Shown: positions 15,592 through 25,081 of the stretch, piece after piece | Layout of the letters: the number at the start of each line of letters is the position of its first letter | How positions within the stretch are numbered: position 1 is the stretch's first letter | From: Nitrospirota bacterium | GTDB taxonomy: Bacteria; Nitrospirota; Nitrospiria; SBBL01; JAADHI01 | Length of the DNA stretch: 41,353 nucleotides | Assembly: GCA_029261195.1 (NCBI GenBank) | Contig: JAJDBU010000043.1 | Coordinates: forward strand, 1 to 41,353 | Direction of reading: 5' to 3' | The notes under the pieces: model-generated | Seen by the model: the letters and a program-made list of their open reading frames with translations, nothing else | What the model was told of the DNA's origin: nothing | Database searches by the model: none | Made by a program: the position numbers and the translations under genes

Positions 15592-15837
15592 TTAAAGAAT
15601 CACCCCTCTTCTCTGAGTATTTACCTTCTTTGCATGGGCAAGTTCCCATTCATTGCTTTGTCGATTGGCTTCCTCAATGTTCCGGTACCTAAAAATGCCC
15701 TTTGGATAGCTCATCGGTGCAAGTTTGTTTGCAAATTCCCATAATTCCGCAACCCGATGGAAATAGGCCTCGTTTGGAAGGAAATTCCACAAGGCTCGTT
15801 CGGCTTCTTCAAAACTGTTGTATTTATAAATCGGCAT
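15592..15837 (-). CDS. Small conserved protein next to nucleotidyltransferase
   Basis: This 81-residue soluble protein begins MPIYKYNSFEEAERALWNF and contains AYFHRVAELWEFANKL and FRYRNIEEANRQSNEWELAH. It is helical and rich in aromatic and acidic residues. It lies two bases after the broken nucleotidyltransferase gene and directly before acyl-CoA dehydrogenase. In my memory such small proteins sit beside AbiEii-like nucleotidyltransferases, so a paired, toxin-antitoxin-like module is likely; the family role is not established. It is not a beta-oxidation protein. Its stop is adjacent to the next ATG, so it may be kept partly because translation is coupled. Confidence 0.6.
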   Translation of the reverse strand: MPIYKYNSFEEAERALWNFLPNEAYFHRVAELWEFANKLAPMSYPKGIFRYRNIEEANRQSNEWELAHAKKVNTQRRGVIL

Positions 15838-15839
15838 CT

Positions 15840-16324
15840 CTAGCGTTCCAGATGATTTTTATTTTTTGCTCTAATCAGTTCTTTCAAAAAGAGAGCATCC
15901 ATTCTATCTTTATCGCGAACGGTGTCTTTTTTAAGACGATACAAAGTTTCGGGTGTCGCAAGTCTGATCTTTGTCCCTCGAAATTCGGTCATCTCATATT
16001 CTAACTCACGATATACAACTGCCTCTCCGAGTTGAACAATGAGATCAATACATAGGCCATTAGGTGCGCCATACCTGACCACAGGGTAATTCTGCAACAT
16101 CTCCGGATTGATCTCATCAATGGAAGGATCGTCAACACCGCATTTAAGGCTTTTTTCAGTAGGTCAATATTTCCGGGAGCCATCTTAACAAAGATATCGA
16201 TATCCCGCGTCAATCGCTCCATCCCCTGAAGCACGACGGCAACGCCTCCGATGAGAATGTACTCAACTTCGTATTTTTCCAGGGAATCAAAAACCTCAAT
16301 AAACTGTATGAATTGATCTACCAA
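15840..16324 (-). pseudogene. AbiEii-like nucleotidyltransferase, frameshifted
   Basis: The 5' frame (16001-16324) reads YILIGGVAVVLQGMERLTRDIDIFVK, the G-G-x-A ... R-x-T-x-D-I-D motif of minimal nucleotidyltransferases with both metal-binding Asp. The frame is then lost near 16134. There the expected AVFDDPSIDEINPEML is split: a base is missing after GCGGTGTT, and the second frame continues with DDPSIDEINPEMLQNYPVVRYG through FRGTKIRLATPETLYRLKKD. Together the halves make a normal protein of about 160 residues. The gene is either a recent pseudogene or carries a sequencing error. Confidence 0.75.
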
Positions 16325-16344
16325 GTAAACTTGCTCATGACCCT

Positions 16345-17124
16345 TTACCGATCCTGAAACTTAGGCTGTCTTTTTTCAAGAAATGCCGATAGCCCTTCTT
16401 TCATGTCTTCTGTTTGGCAAATTTCTCCGAAGAGTTGCGCTTCACGGCCGAGGCCGATAGACAGGGGTTCATGCATGCCTTCCTCAATCGCAATTAAGGC
16501 CGCAGCAATCGCCTTTCCTCCTTTGGCTGAAATCTTTTTGGCCATGCCGGTGGCTTGCTTGAGGACTTCTCCTTCGGGAACCACCTTATTGGCGAGACCG
16601 ATCCGCTTTGCCTCTTCGGCGTTGATCATGTCTCCAGTTAAAATCATTTCGATGGCCTTGGCTTGACCCACCAACCTCGGCAGACGTTGTGTGCCGCCAA
16701 AACCGGGAATAATGCCAAGATTGATCTCCGGTTGTCCCATGCGCACACGGTCGCCGACAATACGAATGTGACAGGCCATTGCCAGTTCAAGACCGCCACC
16801 GAGACAAAATCCGTTGATGGCAGCGATCACCACCTTGTGCATCTGCTCAATCTTACTGAACAGGGCCTGTCCCCGTCTGGCAAGTTGTTCGCCATCTTCG
16901 GTCGAAGTAATGGATGCGATGACCTTAATATCGGCACCGGCGACAAAGAGCGGGCCGGAGCCGGTTAAAACGACGGCTTTCACGGTATCATTCTTTTGAA
17001 GCGCGTCCACAGCCTGTTCCAGTTCAGCCATGAGCGCGAGGTTAAGCACGTTTCTCGGCGGGTTGTTTAATGTGAGCGTTGCAACTGCGCCATCCTGCAC
17101 GATATTGACAAGTTGTTCTGACAC
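16345..17124 (-). CDS. Enoyl-CoA hydratase
   Basis: This crotonase-family enzyme (259 residues) hydrates trans-2-enoyl-CoA to L-3-hydroxyacyl-CoA. The oxyanion-hole region FVAGADIKVI lies near residue 64. The core AINGFCLGGGLELAMACHIR near 104 includes the first catalytic Glu (GLELA), and MGQPEINLGIIPGFGGTQRL near 132 carries the second Glu. Both glutamates are present, so it should be an active hydratase. I start it at GTG 17124, five bases after AGGAGG; GTG 17130 overlaps that site. The next operon gene upstream is the hydroxyacyl-CoA dehydrogenase. Confidence 0.95.
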   Translation of the reverse strand: MSEQLVNIVQDGAVATLTLNNPPRNVLNLALMAELEQAVDALQKNDTVKAVVLTGSGPLFVAGADIKVIASITSTEDGEQLARRGQALFSKIEQMHKVVIAAINGFCLGGGLELAMACHIRIVGDRVRMGQPEINLGIIPGFGGTQRLPRLVGQAKAIEMILTGDMINAEEAKRIGLANKVVPEGEVLKQATGMAKKISAKGGKAIAAALIAIEEGMHEPLSIGLGREAQLFGEICQTEDMKEGLSAFLEKRQPKFQDR

Positions 17125-17153
17125 GGACACCTCCTAAAAAACAAATCGATCAA

Positions 17154-18365
17154 TCAATAATGAAAAAAGCCTAAGCCCGACTTCACCCCAAGGTAACCAC
17201 CGGCAACCATGCGTTTGAGCATCGGTGCGGGCCAGAAACGCTCACCGAGTCGACCAGCCAGGGACTGGAGTTCTGAGAGCACGACGTCCACTCCGATCTG
17301 ATCGGCATAATGCAAAGGGCCACCTTTATCCTGTGGAAACCCGGTTCCAGCCATCATGGCAATATCAATATCCCCTGCAGAGGCGACGCCTTCTTGCAGA
17401 GAGATGACGGCTTCATTGATCATTGGCATGATAATTCGATTCGCTGAAAACTTGGTTTCCTGTAATCCGCCACTGGTCTGCATTTTCTGGATGATGGCCT
17501 CAAGTCCTGCTTGATCCCCGTCTTTGTAGTCATAAAAACCGGCGCCACTCTTGGTGCCGAAGCGACCGGCCTGATCCAGTTCACCCAGGATGCTGGCCGC
17601 AGTCGCTCTTGAGCCGTAGGCATCATGAAGGATGTCGGCGACCTTGACAGAGACATCAATCCCGACAAGATCAAAAAGGGTCAGAGGTCCCATGGGCATA
17701 CCGAAAGCAACGAGGGCGGCATCGATTTCTTTGGCCGTTGCCGCCCCTTCCTCCAGGGCAATGGCCGCCTCGTTCAGGTAGGGCATGAGGAGGCGGTTGA
17801 CGAGAAAACCCGCACATTCCTGAACACGGATCGGAATCTTCCGAAGACTTTCTGAAAAGAGCACGACATCATCAATGGTTTCATCCGAGGTCCCCAAGCC
17901 GGGAATCACTTCGACGAGTTTCATCACAGGGGCCGGATTAAAAAAATGCATTCCGATCACTTTTTCCGGTTTTTTTGTGGCCGAGGCAATAGCAGAGATG
18001 GGCAGAGAAGAGGTGTTGCTGGCGAATATGGTGGTTTCAGGGCAGACCGCTTCCAGTTCTTGAAATAGTTTTTGCTTCACGACCACATCTTCATAGATGG
18101 CTTCAATAACGATATCGACATCCGAAAAACCTGAATTATCCGTCGCACCCGTAACCAGAGCCATCTTCTGTTCAAGCTCTGAAGCGGTCATCTTGCCTTT
18201 GTTGACCCGGGTTTGATAAATCTTCCGTATGGTCGCAAGTCCGCGATCCACCGCTTCCTGATTGACATCACGCAGAATGACAGGGAGTCCGGAATAGGTA
18301 ATGACCTGTGCAATCCCGGCCCCCATCGTCCCCGCACCGATTACTGCTGCTTTATAGATGTACAC
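17154..18365 (-). CDS. 3-hydroxyacyl-CoA dehydrogenase
   Basis: This 403-residue NAD-dependent enzyme oxidises 3-hydroxyacyl-CoA. The N-terminal Rossmann fold starts AAVIGAGTMGAGIAQVITYS. ASNTSSLPIS is near residue 115 and IGMHFFNPAPVMKLVEVIPG near 136, including the catalytic His of HFFNP. Two C-terminal 3HCDH repeats follow (VNRLLMPYLNEAAIALEEGA and NRIIMPMINEAVISLQEGVA), an arrangement seen in trifunctional-type and long dehydrogenases, but here without a fused hydratase. The start is GTG after GGAGG. It is separated from the thiolase gene by the inserted hicAB pair. Confidence 0.95.
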   Translation of the reverse strand: MYIYKAAVIGAGTMGAGIAQVITYSGLPVILRDVNQEAVDRGLATIRKIYQTRVNKGKMTASELEQKMALVTGATDNSGFSDVDIVIEAIYEDVVVKQKLFQELEAVCPETTIFASNTSSLPISAIASATKKPEKVIGMHFFNPAPVMKLVEVIPGLGTSDETIDDVVLFSESLRKIPIRVQECAGFLVNRLLMPYLNEAAIALEEGAATAKEIDAALVAFGMPMGPLTLFDLVGIDVSVKVADILHDAYGSRATAASILGELDQAGRFGTKSGAGFYDYKDGDQAGLEAIIQKMQTSGGLQETKFSANRIIMPMINEAVISLQEGVASAGDIDIAMMAGTGFPQDKGGPLHYADQIGVDVVLSELQSLAGRLGERFWPAPMLKRMVAGGYLGVKSGLGFFHY

Positions 18366-18394
18366 ACTGCCTCCTTTCTTTACCTGCTATGCTG

Positions 18395-18607
18395 TTATGC
18401 GTACATTAAGCGCTGACCCTTTGGTTCTGGAATGAGATCTCCAAATTCATTGGCTGTATCTATCCATAACTTCATTGCTTCCTGAACATTGGATAGTGCC
18501 GTTTCAGATGAATTTCCATGTGCCATACAGCCAGATAACTCTGGCACCTCTGCGATATAACATTGGTCTTCATTACTCCAATAGATAATTGTTTCGTACT
18601 TGTACAT
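18395..18607 (-). CDS. hicB: HicB-family antitoxin
   Basis: This 70-residue protein has the HicB partial RNase-H-like fold: MYKYETIIYWSNEDQCYIAE, VPELSGCMAHGNSSETAL and NVQEAMKLWID. It lacks a longer C-terminal DNA-binding extension, so it is the short form. It would neutralise HicA. Its ATG overlaps the hicA stop, giving coupled translation and the usual toxin-first order. It lies inside the beta-oxidation operon, with about 30 bp to the next gene. Confidence 0.85.
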   Translation of the reverse strand: MYKYETIIYWSNEDQCYIAEVPELSGCMAHGNSSETALSNVQEAMKLWIDTANEFGDLIPEPKGQRLMYA

Positions 18608-18864
18608 TACTCATCTCCGGTTAACTTATATTTGACTAGGACAGTGCGTACTTGCCGAACCTGATAGGGTTTCGCTTTACTCCCTTCGCGCTGTAGATTG
18701 ATTTTTTCCTGCACCTCTGCTTTTCTGAATATGTGGTGACTACTCCTCGTCCTTTCTTGAAATCCAATTTTCTTCAGCAATGCACATAAGTCATCAAAAG
18801 CAATGTTTGCATCGGAACTACCACGTAATATTCGTAGGATCAGTTTGTCGTACTTTCCCGTCAA
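18607..18864 (-). CDS. hicA: HicA-family toxin (mRNA interferase)
   Basis: This 85-residue double-stranded-RNA-binding-like toxin would cleave mRNA. The key segment is SSHHIFRKAEVQEKINLQRE, containing the catalytic His region (G/S-S-H-x-x-F), and KPYQVRQVRTVLVKY is the usual C-terminal helix. The start is a TTG five bases after AAGGA. It begins 12 bp after the thiolase stop and is followed, with overlap, by hicB. The gene looks intact. Confidence 0.85.
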   Translation of the reverse strand: MTGKYDKLILRILRGSSDANIAFDDLCALLKKIGFQERTRSSHHIFRKAEVQEKINLQREGSKAKPYQVRQVRTVLVKYKLTGDE

Positions 18865-18876
18865 TTGATTCCTTTT

Positions 18877-20070
18877 TCACTTCCGTTCAAGCACCATTGC
18901 TGAACCCAGACCGCCTCCGACGCAAAGGGAAGCGACACCCAGCGATAAATCCCGTCGTTTCATCTCTTTGAGCAAGGTAATAATCAAGCGAGTCCCAGTC
19001 ATCCCGACGGGATGGCCTAAGGCAATGGCGCCGCCATTAACGTTCGTGATATCTCGTTTTAATCCGAGCGTGCGTTCGACCGCGAGATATTGCACAGCAA
19101 AAGCTTCGTTGACTTCGATGAGTTGGATATCCGAAAGAGAAAGCCCAGCTTTTTTGAGGGCCTTGGGAATCGCAATCGCGGGGCCGATGCCCATGCGTTG
19201 CGGCTCGACACCGACAGAGGCATAAGAGCGAACATAGCCCAGCGGTTCTTTCCCAAGCGCTAAGGCACGTTCTGCCGACATGATCACCAGGGCCGCTGCG
19301 CCATCACTGATCGGACAGGCATTTCCCGGCGTGACCGTGCCCTCCTCTTTGAAAATGGTTGGATAGAGAGAAAGCATCTGTTCGCTAAGTGCGATGTTCG
19401 GTCCTTCGTCCTGCGAAAAAGTTTCAGCCGTCACCTCTTTTCCGGCGACTCTTTTTGGAATGCTGACTGGGACAATTTCATCCCTGAACTTTCCTTCGCG
19501 TGTGGCACGGAAGGCCTTTTTATGGCTTTCGACTGCATACTTATCCTGCTCGGATCGTGAAATCTGGAATTCCTCGGCGAGGTTTTCTGCCGTATAGCCC
19601 ATGACCTGACCGCAAAAACCGTCGGTGAGGCCTTCCCAGATTGAGTCAATCATTTGAGAATGTTTCAGCCGTTGCCCGAAGCGCATGTCACGAGACACAT
19701 AGGGGGCAAGGCTCATGTTTTCAACACCCCCTGCAATCTGAAGGTCGGCGTCATTACATATGATATTTTGGCAAGCATTGACTACGGACTGTAATCCGGA
19801 AGCACAATTTCGGGCGACGGTGTAGGCCGGGGTTGTGATCGGTATGCCAGCCATCAGACTGATGACACGCGAGAGATTCGTCGCGTCACTGTATTGACCG
19901 ACACAGCCGAAGATGACCTCTTCAACTTCTGCCGGGTCAATTTCAGCCCGTTTCAGCACCTCTCGAACAACCAACTCCCCCAAAGTTTGATTCCTGATCT
20001 CTTTAATCGCACCGCCCAGGTTTCCGATGGCTGTGCGCAGACCTTCAACAATAACAACTTCTTTCATCAT
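18877..20070 (-). CDS. fadA: Acetyl-CoA acyltransferase (thiolase)
   Basis: This 397-residue thiolase cleaves 3-ketoacyl-CoA to acetyl-CoA and a shortened acyl-CoA. Catalytic residues are visible: RNCASGLQSV (Cys near residue 89, acyl acceptor), GGAIALGHPVGMTG (His near 352) and SLCVGGGLGSAM (Cys near 382). NEAF is near 320. Length is normal. The context, between fadD and the dehydrogenase, fits degradation rather than polymer synthesis. It lies 16 bp after the fadD stop. Confidence 0.95.
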   Translation of the reverse strand: MMKEVVIVEGLRTAIGNLGGAIKEIRNQTLGELVVREVLKRAEIDPAEVEEVIFGCVGQYSDATNLSRVISLMAGIPITTPAYTVARNCASGLQSVVNACQNIICNDADLQIAGGVENMSLAPYVSRDMRFGQRLKHSQMIDSIWEGLTDGFCGQVMGYTAENLAEEFQISRSEQDKYAVESHKKAFRATREGKFRDEIVPVSIPKRVAGKEVTAETFSQDEGPNIALSEQMLSLYPTIFKEEGTVTPGNACPISDGAAALVIMSAERALALGKEPLGYVRSYASVGVEPQRMGIGPAIAIPKALKKAGLSLSDIQLIEVNEAFAVQYLAVERTLGLKRDITNVNGGAIALGHPVGMTGTRLIITLLKEMKRRDLSLGVASLCVGGGLGSAMVLERK

Positions 20071-20086
20071 GTCATCTCTCTGTTCA

Positions 20087-21772
20087 TCAGGGGCTTTCCT
20101 TTTTGATTCTCTTTTTCATCTCTTCTTCGATCAGCACTCGCCTCAATACCTTTCCGATGATCGTTTTAGGCAAGTCAGGACGAAATTCAAGCTGCTTAGG
20201 CACCTTGAAGGCGGCCAGATCGTGACGACAAAATTCGAGGATTTCTTCTTTTTTTGCCGACTCCCCCGTTTTCAAGACCACGTAGGCCTTGATGATTTCA
20301 CCGGCAAATTTATCCGGAAGCCCGACGACTACAGCTTCCTCAATTTTGGGATGTTTGAACAGGATTTCCTCAACCTCGCGGGGGTAAACATTTTCTCCCT
20401 TGGTTTTGATCATGTCCTTTTTGCGGTCGACGATGTAGAAATACCCTTCATCATCCATATGAGCCATGTCACCTGTAAAGAGCCAGCCATCTCGAAGCAC
20501 CGCAGCAGTCTCTTTCTCATTCTGCCAATAACCCTGCATGACTTGAGGCCCCTTAACGGCCAACTCCCCGATTTCACCTACTCCCAGGGTCTTCGTTCCG
20601 GTTTCGATGTCGACGATTTTCGCATCGGTATCGGCGATGGGAAGGCCGATGCTCCCTCGTTTTCTTTTTCCATCAATCGGATTGGCGTGGGTAACCGGGG
20701 AGGCCTCAGACAGGCCATACCCTTCAACCAATTTTCCACCGCTCAATTCTTCAAATTCGCGCTGTACTTCGACATGTAGAGGACCCGCTCCGGAAATGCA
20801 GACATTGATGGAAGAGAGATCACGCTCTTTAATGTTCGGCACAGCGTTGATTGCAAGGTACATCGCCTGCACACCCATGAAGATCGTCGGACGTTCCGAT
20901 TCGATTACTTTCAGAACGTCCTTCGTGACAAAACGCGGTAAGAGCGCAAGGGTCGAACCAAGGTGAAGGGCCATATTCATACAAGTCGACATGCCGTAGA
21001 CATGGAAAAAAGGGATAACGGCGAGAAAGACCTCTTTTCCTTGCCTGAGTGAAGGCATCCAGTTTCGACATTGAAGGGCGTTGACGACCAGGTTACGGTG
21101 GCTCAGCATCACCCCTTTTGGGGTCCCGGTTGTCCCACCGGTATATTGGAGCAGCGCAGGGTCATCCCCCGTAACCGTCGTACCGATGTCATCTGACGAG
21201 CTTTCTTGCATGAGATCTTTCATGTCATAAATCGGTGGTTTTTTTTCGACATTAATCCACTGCCCCTGCCGCTTGGCTTTGAGGGGATAAAGCAAAGAAA
21301 GCAGCCAGGGCAGGGCATCTCGTATTGATGTCAGCACCACATTTTTAAGTGGCGTATCCTTTAAGATCTTTTCGATGCGCGGATAGAAAAAATCGAGCGT
21401 GATAATCGTTTCAGCTCCGGAGTCCGCCATCTGAATCTGGATTTCTCGTGCGACGTAAAGAGGATTGGTCATCACAACAATTGCCCCGAGTTTCAGGGCT
21501 CCGTAATAGGCAATGACGCATTGGGGCATATTGGGCAACATGACAGCAACCCTATCCCCTTTTTTGACCCCCAAACCTGCCAGAGCAACTGCAAAATTCT
21601 TGCACTGGTATTCCAATTCCGCATAGCTCATATCCTTGCTGTAAAAGCTTAGAGCCGCTTTATCCGGGTAGAGGTGGGCCGAGTCCTTGATAAATTGAAA
21701 CAGGGGAATATCGGGATAGTTTAGTGATTTCGGTACTTTTGGTTCATAAGAATCATACCAGGGGCGATCCAT
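20087..21772 (-). CDS. fadD: Long-chain acyl-CoA synthetase
   Basis: This 561-residue AMP-forming ligase activates free fatty acids to acyl-CoA. The P-loop-like motif is LLQYTGGTTGTPKGVMLSHR near residue 208. The family signatures YGLSEASPV near 351, WLFTGDMAHMDDEGYFYIVD near 430 and DRKKDMIKTKGENVYPREVE near 449 are all present, with the final Lys in GKVLRR. It is the first gene of the minus-strand beta-oxidation operon, and AAGGAGG precedes its ATG by five bases. The 290-bp divergent spacer to rpiB should carry its promoter; I could not pick out a regulator site there. Confidence 0.94.
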   Translation of the reverse strand: MDRPWYDSYEPKVPKSLNYPDIPLFQFIKDSAHLYPDKAALSFYSKDMSYAELEYQCKNFAVALAGLGVKKGDRVAVMLPNMPQCVIAYYGALKLGAIVVMTNPLYVAREIQIQMADSGAETIITLDFFYPRIEKILKDTPLKNVVLTSIRDALPWLLSLLYPLKAKRQGQWINVEKKPPIYDMKDLMQESSSDDIGTTVTGDDPALLQYTGGTTGTPKGVMLSHRNLVVNALQCRNWMPSLRQGKEVFLAVIPFFHVYGMSTCMNMALHLGSTLALLPRFVTKDVLKVIESERPTIFMGVQAMYLAINAVPNIKERDLSSINVCISGAGPLHVEVQREFEELSGGKLVEGYGLSEASPVTHANPIDGKRKRGSIGLPIADTDAKIVDIETGTKTLGVGEIGELAVKGPQVMQGYWQNEKETAAVLRDGWLFTGDMAHMDDEGYFYIVDRKKDMIKTKGENVYPREVEEILFKHPKIEEAVVVGLPDKFAGEIIKAYVVLKTGESAKKEEILEFCRHDLAAFKVPKQLEFRPDLPKTIIGKVLRRVLIEEEMKKRIKKESP

Positions 21773-22064
21773 TCTTCCTCCTTAGACAAGGGGGCATTTC
21801 ATCCCTTCAGAAGCGCTTATTCTTCAATGTATGCTTTTTATATTTACCCAATTATGTCACAGATGTCAATCTGTTTTCACCTGCACTTCCTCCTGTAATA
21901 TCAAAATGTTATGACTAATGATTCCAATTAAAATGCTAGCTCGACCTCCTCAGTACTCGCACCGATTGCAGGATTTAGGCGCGAAGTTTATGGCTTGAGA
22001 CAGGGAAGAGGAATCCCGCTTGACAGCCCAGAGGCGATTCGCTACCATCCGCTCAGGAATTTAG

Positions 22065-22535
22065 ATGAAAATTATTGTCGCTTCAGACCACGCCGGTTTT
22101 GAATTCAAAAGCCGTATTCTTCGTTATCTCTCTGAAAACAAGATCGAAACCATTGATCTTGGGACAGAAACCAATGACTCTGTCGATTACCCGGACTATG
22201 CCAGCAAAGTCGCCAAACTGATTTCAAAAGGGGAAATCGATAGAGGGATCTTAATTTGCGGTACAGGGATCGGCATGTCTATTGTGGCCAACAAGTTTGC
22301 CGGGGTTCGCGCAGCCCTTTGCCATAACCTCGAAACAGCGGAAGCCAGTCGCCGACATAACGATGCCAACATCCTTGTTCTGGGAAGTCGGGTCCTCACC
22401 GAAGCGGTCGCCCTGTCTATTGTGGAAACCTGGCTGAATACCGCATTTGATGGCGGACGGCACCAGGATCGCGTCGATAAGATTCACGCGATTGAAAAAT
22501 CTCACGGGACCGTAAACGGGCTTTCCCTTTTATAA
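22065..22535 (+). CDS. rpiB: Ribose-5-phosphate isomerase B
   Basis: This 156-residue enzyme interconverts ribose 5-phosphate and ribulose 5-phosphate. The sequence shows IIVASDHAGFEFKSRI at the N-terminus (active-site Asp and His), DYPDYASKVA near residue 46 and ILICGTGIGMSIVANKFAGV near 62 with the catalytic Cys. RRHNDANILVLGSRV, near 96, is the family signature. Length is normal. It begins a plus-strand cluster with glyA and nrdR. Confidence 0.96.
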   Translation: MKIIVASDHAGFEFKSRILRYLSENKIETIDLGTETNDSVDYPDYASKVAKLISKGEIDRGILICGTGIGMSIVANKFAGVRAALCHNLETAEASRRHNDANILVLGSRVLTEAVALSIVETWLNTAFDGGRHQDRVDKIHAIEKSHGTVNGLSLL

Positions 22536-22581
22536 TCTGCATTAAGAAACCGCATAACAACCCCATTTTAAGGAAATTGAT

Positions 22582-23826
22582 ATGAACGAGAGAAGCAAAC
22601 TACAAGCATTTGACCCCGAAGTGGAACAGGCCATTGCTCAGGAAACAGAGCGAGAAGACCTTAAGGTCGTTTTGATTGCCTCTGAAAATGTCGTGAGTCA
22701 GGCCGTGCAGGAAGCGCAAGGCTCGCTTTTGACCAATAAATATGCAGAAGGCTATGTCGCAAAGCGCTACTACGGCGGCTGCGAATATGTGGATGTGATT
22801 GAAACCCTCGCCATTGAACGCGCCAAGGCAATTTTTGGCGGAGACCATGTCAATGTGCAGCCGCATTCGGGATCTCAGGCCAACATGGCCGTCTATTTTT
22901 CGGTGCTTCAGCCGGGAGACAAGCTCATGGGCATGAGCCTGGCGCATGGCGGGCATCTGACACACGGCTTCAAGGTGAATTTTTCCGGCAAACTCTACGA
23001 GGCGACGTCCTACGGCGTCGAAAAGGAAAGTGGTCGAATCAACTACGATGCGCTCGCAGAACAGGCCGAAGCAGAGCGTCCTCGTATGCTCGTGGCCGGG
23101 GCATCGGCCTATTCCCGCGAGCTGGATTTTAAACGCTTTCGTGAGATTGCTGATAGCGTCGGAGCTTATCTCATGGTCGATATGGCACACATCGCAGGAC
23201 TCGTTGCCGCAAAGGTCCATCCTTCTCCCGTCCCTTATGCCGATTTTGTGACCACGACAACCCATAAAACCTTGCGCGGACCGAGGGGCGGTATGGTCAT
23301 CTGCAAGGATGAATTTGCAAAAAAGCTGGACAAAACGGTCTTTCCCGGCATTCAGGGCGGCCCCTTGATGCACGTTATCGCCGCAAAGGCCGTGGCATTC
23401 AAAGAAGCCCTTTCGCAGGACTTTGTGGCTTACCAGAGGCAAGTCGTCGCGAACGCCCTTGCCCTTGCCGAAGCCCTCGTTGCAAAAGGTTATCAGATTG
23501 TCTCGGGCGGTACCGATACCCACCTGATGTTGGTCGATCTCACGAATAAGGGAGTCACCGGAAAAGAGGCGGAAGCCGCCCTTGACCTCGCCGGCATTAC
23601 GGTGAACAAAAATGCCGTGCCTTTTGATCAGCGGCCACCCGTACACGCAAGCGGCATCCGCCTTGGCACGCCCATCGTCACCACCCGTGGCATGAAAGAA
23701 AAAGAGATGGACCGGATTGCAAGCTTGATTGATTCGGTTTTGAATAATCGGGAAGACGAAACTGTTTTAAAGCAGCTCGCAGAACAGGCAGCGGCACTCT
23801 GTAAAGATTTTCCTTTTTCAAAATAA
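22582..23826 (+). CDS. glyA: Serine hydroxymethyltransferase
   Basis: This 414-residue PLP enzyme makes glycine and methylene-tetrahydrofolate from serine. Visible are [10 protein letters not shown] near residue 34, [17 protein letters not shown] near 92, the PLP-lysine segment [15 protein letters not shown] near 228 and [13 protein letters not shown] near 354. Intact and normal in length. A ribosome-binding site AAGGAAA lies ahead of ATG. The gene is 46 bp after rpiB and 22 bp before nrdR. Confidence 0.97.
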   Translation: MNERSKLQAFDPEVEQAIAQETEREDLKVVLIASENVVSQAVQEAQGSLLTNKYAEGYVAKRYYGGCEYVDVIETLAIERAKAIFGGDHVNVQPHSGSQANMAVYFSVLQPGDKLMGMSLAHGGHLTHGFKVNFSGKLYEATSYGVEKESGRINYDALAEQAEAERPRMLVAGASAYSRELDFKRFREIADSVGAYLMVDMAHIAGLVAAKVHPSPVPYADFVTTTTHKTLRGPRGGMVICKDEFAKKLDKTVFPGIQGGPLMHVIAAKAVAFKEALSQDFVAYQRQVVANALALAEALVAKGYQIVSGGTDTHLMLVDLTNKGVTGKEAEAALDLAGITVNKNAVPFDQRPPVHASGIRLGTPIVTTRGMKEKEMDRIASLIDSVLNNREDETVLKQLAEQAAALCKDFPFSK

Positions 23827-23848
23827 GGAATACGCTAAGGAGGCTGAA

Positions 23849-24355
23849 GTGCTCTGTCCCTTTTGTCATAATTTAGAAGATAAGGTTGTCGATTCCCGCC
23901 TGAGCAAAGAAGGCGAGGTCATCCGAAGGCGGAGGGAATGTCTTTCGTGTCATCGACGCTATACAACCTATGAACGCATTGAAGATGCTCTCCCGATGTT
24001 GGTTAAAAAAGACGGTCGTCGCGAGTCCTTTGATCGGAGCAAGATTTTTTCCGGCCTGAGAAAAGCCTGTGAAAAGCGCCCGGTCAGCATCGACCAGCTC
24101 GAAACTGTCGTCGTCCGGATTGAAAAGACCATTCAGGAGATGGGAGAAAGTGAGATCGAAAGCGGGATTGTCGGTGAAGAAGTCATGCGTCAGCTCCATG
24201 AGCTTGATCAAGTTGCCTATGTGCGTTTTGCCTCAGTCTATCGAGAATTTAAAGATGCCAACCAGTTTATGTCTGAACTGACCTCCCTATTGAATGACTC
24301 CAGTCAAAGTGACAAAAAGAGTGGATCGAAAAAAATAAAAAAAGATGAAGGCTGA
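23849..24355 (+). CDS. nrdR: Transcriptional repressor NrdR
   Basis: This 168-residue zinc and nucleotide-sensing repressor acts on ribonucleotide reductase genes. The zinc ribbon is CPFC and [15 protein letters not shown] (residues 3-40), and the ATP-cone follows ([20 protein letters not shown] through [19 protein letters not shown]). The start is GTG eight bases after AAGGAGG. The C-terminus is Lys/Ser-rich ([13 protein letters not shown]). Part of this gene reappears as a decayed copy at 26763-26840. Confidence 0.96.
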   Translation: MLCPFCHNLEDKVVDSRLSKEGEVIRRRRECLSCHRRYTTYERIEDALPMLVKKDGRRESFDRSKIFSGLRKACEKRPVSIDQLETVVVRIEKTIQEMGESEIESGIVGEEVMRQLHELDQVAYVRFASVYREFKDANQFMSELTSLLNDSSQSDKKSGSKKIKKDEG

Positions 24356-24359
24356 GGTA

Positions 24360-25001
24360 ATGAAGGCTGAGATATTGAAAAACACAGTTTTGTGGACTTG
24401 CTGGATCTTTTCGGGTGTTGTCCTTTTCCTTGTGCCGCTTCATGTGGCCCGGGCATCTTCTCCTGTCACAGCTACAGGCTTTGGTCAATCGACTTGGGGC
24501 ATGAATCAGGAAGAAATCCTCTTGGCGCATCAAGTCAGTTTAAAGACACCGACCAGCCGCGATGCGAGTGGCATCTGGGCCATCGTGGGTCCTGCCCCGG
24601 GGGAACTGACCATTTCAGGCGAGGCCCTCGGAGAAATCGAGGTGCGTTCAGTCAGTTACGGCATTCATCCAAAGTGGGGACTGGCGATTATCCATGTGCG
24701 TTTTAAAGATACGAATGATCCCGGCTATGTTGAAAAGCAGCTTCCGCTTTGGATTGCCCGCTTTGGAGAACCGACAGAACGCAAACCCGGCCCGAAAGTC
24801 ATCTGGGAAGACGTGCAAACCCACATCGAATTGACCTATCATACCGTCTCCCTCCGCCATCCGACCCCTTCCGACCATCTTGCCATCGTCCTTTGGAGCA
24901 AACCCTTAATGGAAAAGATTGAGGCTGAAGGAATCGAAACGACAAGGCAGCCCGATGTCGAAAAACTAGAGCCGATGAAAGAACTTCATAAAGAGAAATA
25001 A
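24360..25001 (+). CDS. Exported protein of unknown function
   Basis: I do not recognise this protein (213 residues). The N-terminus has a hydrophobic signal (LWTCWIFSGVVLFLVPLHVA) with a likely cleavage at ARA, so it is periplasmic. The mature part begins TGFGQSTWGMNQEEILLAHQ, a pattern seen in small periplasmic proteins of Deltaproteobacteria-like genomes, followed by mixed alpha/beta sequence and a charged tail (LEPMKELHKEK). The start is at 24360; an ATG 15 bp earlier lies in a tandem duplicate of the same 15 bases and overlaps nrdR. Its 3' end has a second, decayed copy at 26842-26934. Confidence 0.6.
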   Translation: MKAEILKNTVLWTCWIFSGVVLFLVPLHVARASSPVTATGFGQSTWGMNQEEILLAHQVSLKTPTSRDASGIWAIVGPAPGELTISGEALGEIEVRSVSYGIHPKWGLAIIHVRFKDTNDPGYVEKQLPLWIARFGEPTERKPGPKVIWEDVQTHIELTYHTVSLRHPTPSDHLAIVLWSKPLMEKIEAEGIETTRQPDVEKLEPMKELHKEK

Positions 25002-25081
25002 GCGCGGAGTTCATGGATGGCGGTTCACGGTTAAAGAGCAAAAAATATGACACGCTTTGCTTCTTGTATAGATCGTAAGTC

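Noticed and set aside
22600-23646. 348-residue minus-strand frame opposite glyA, and similar long frames opposite fixC and fadD
   Set aside because: These are antisense shadows of well-supported genes and resemble no family I know.
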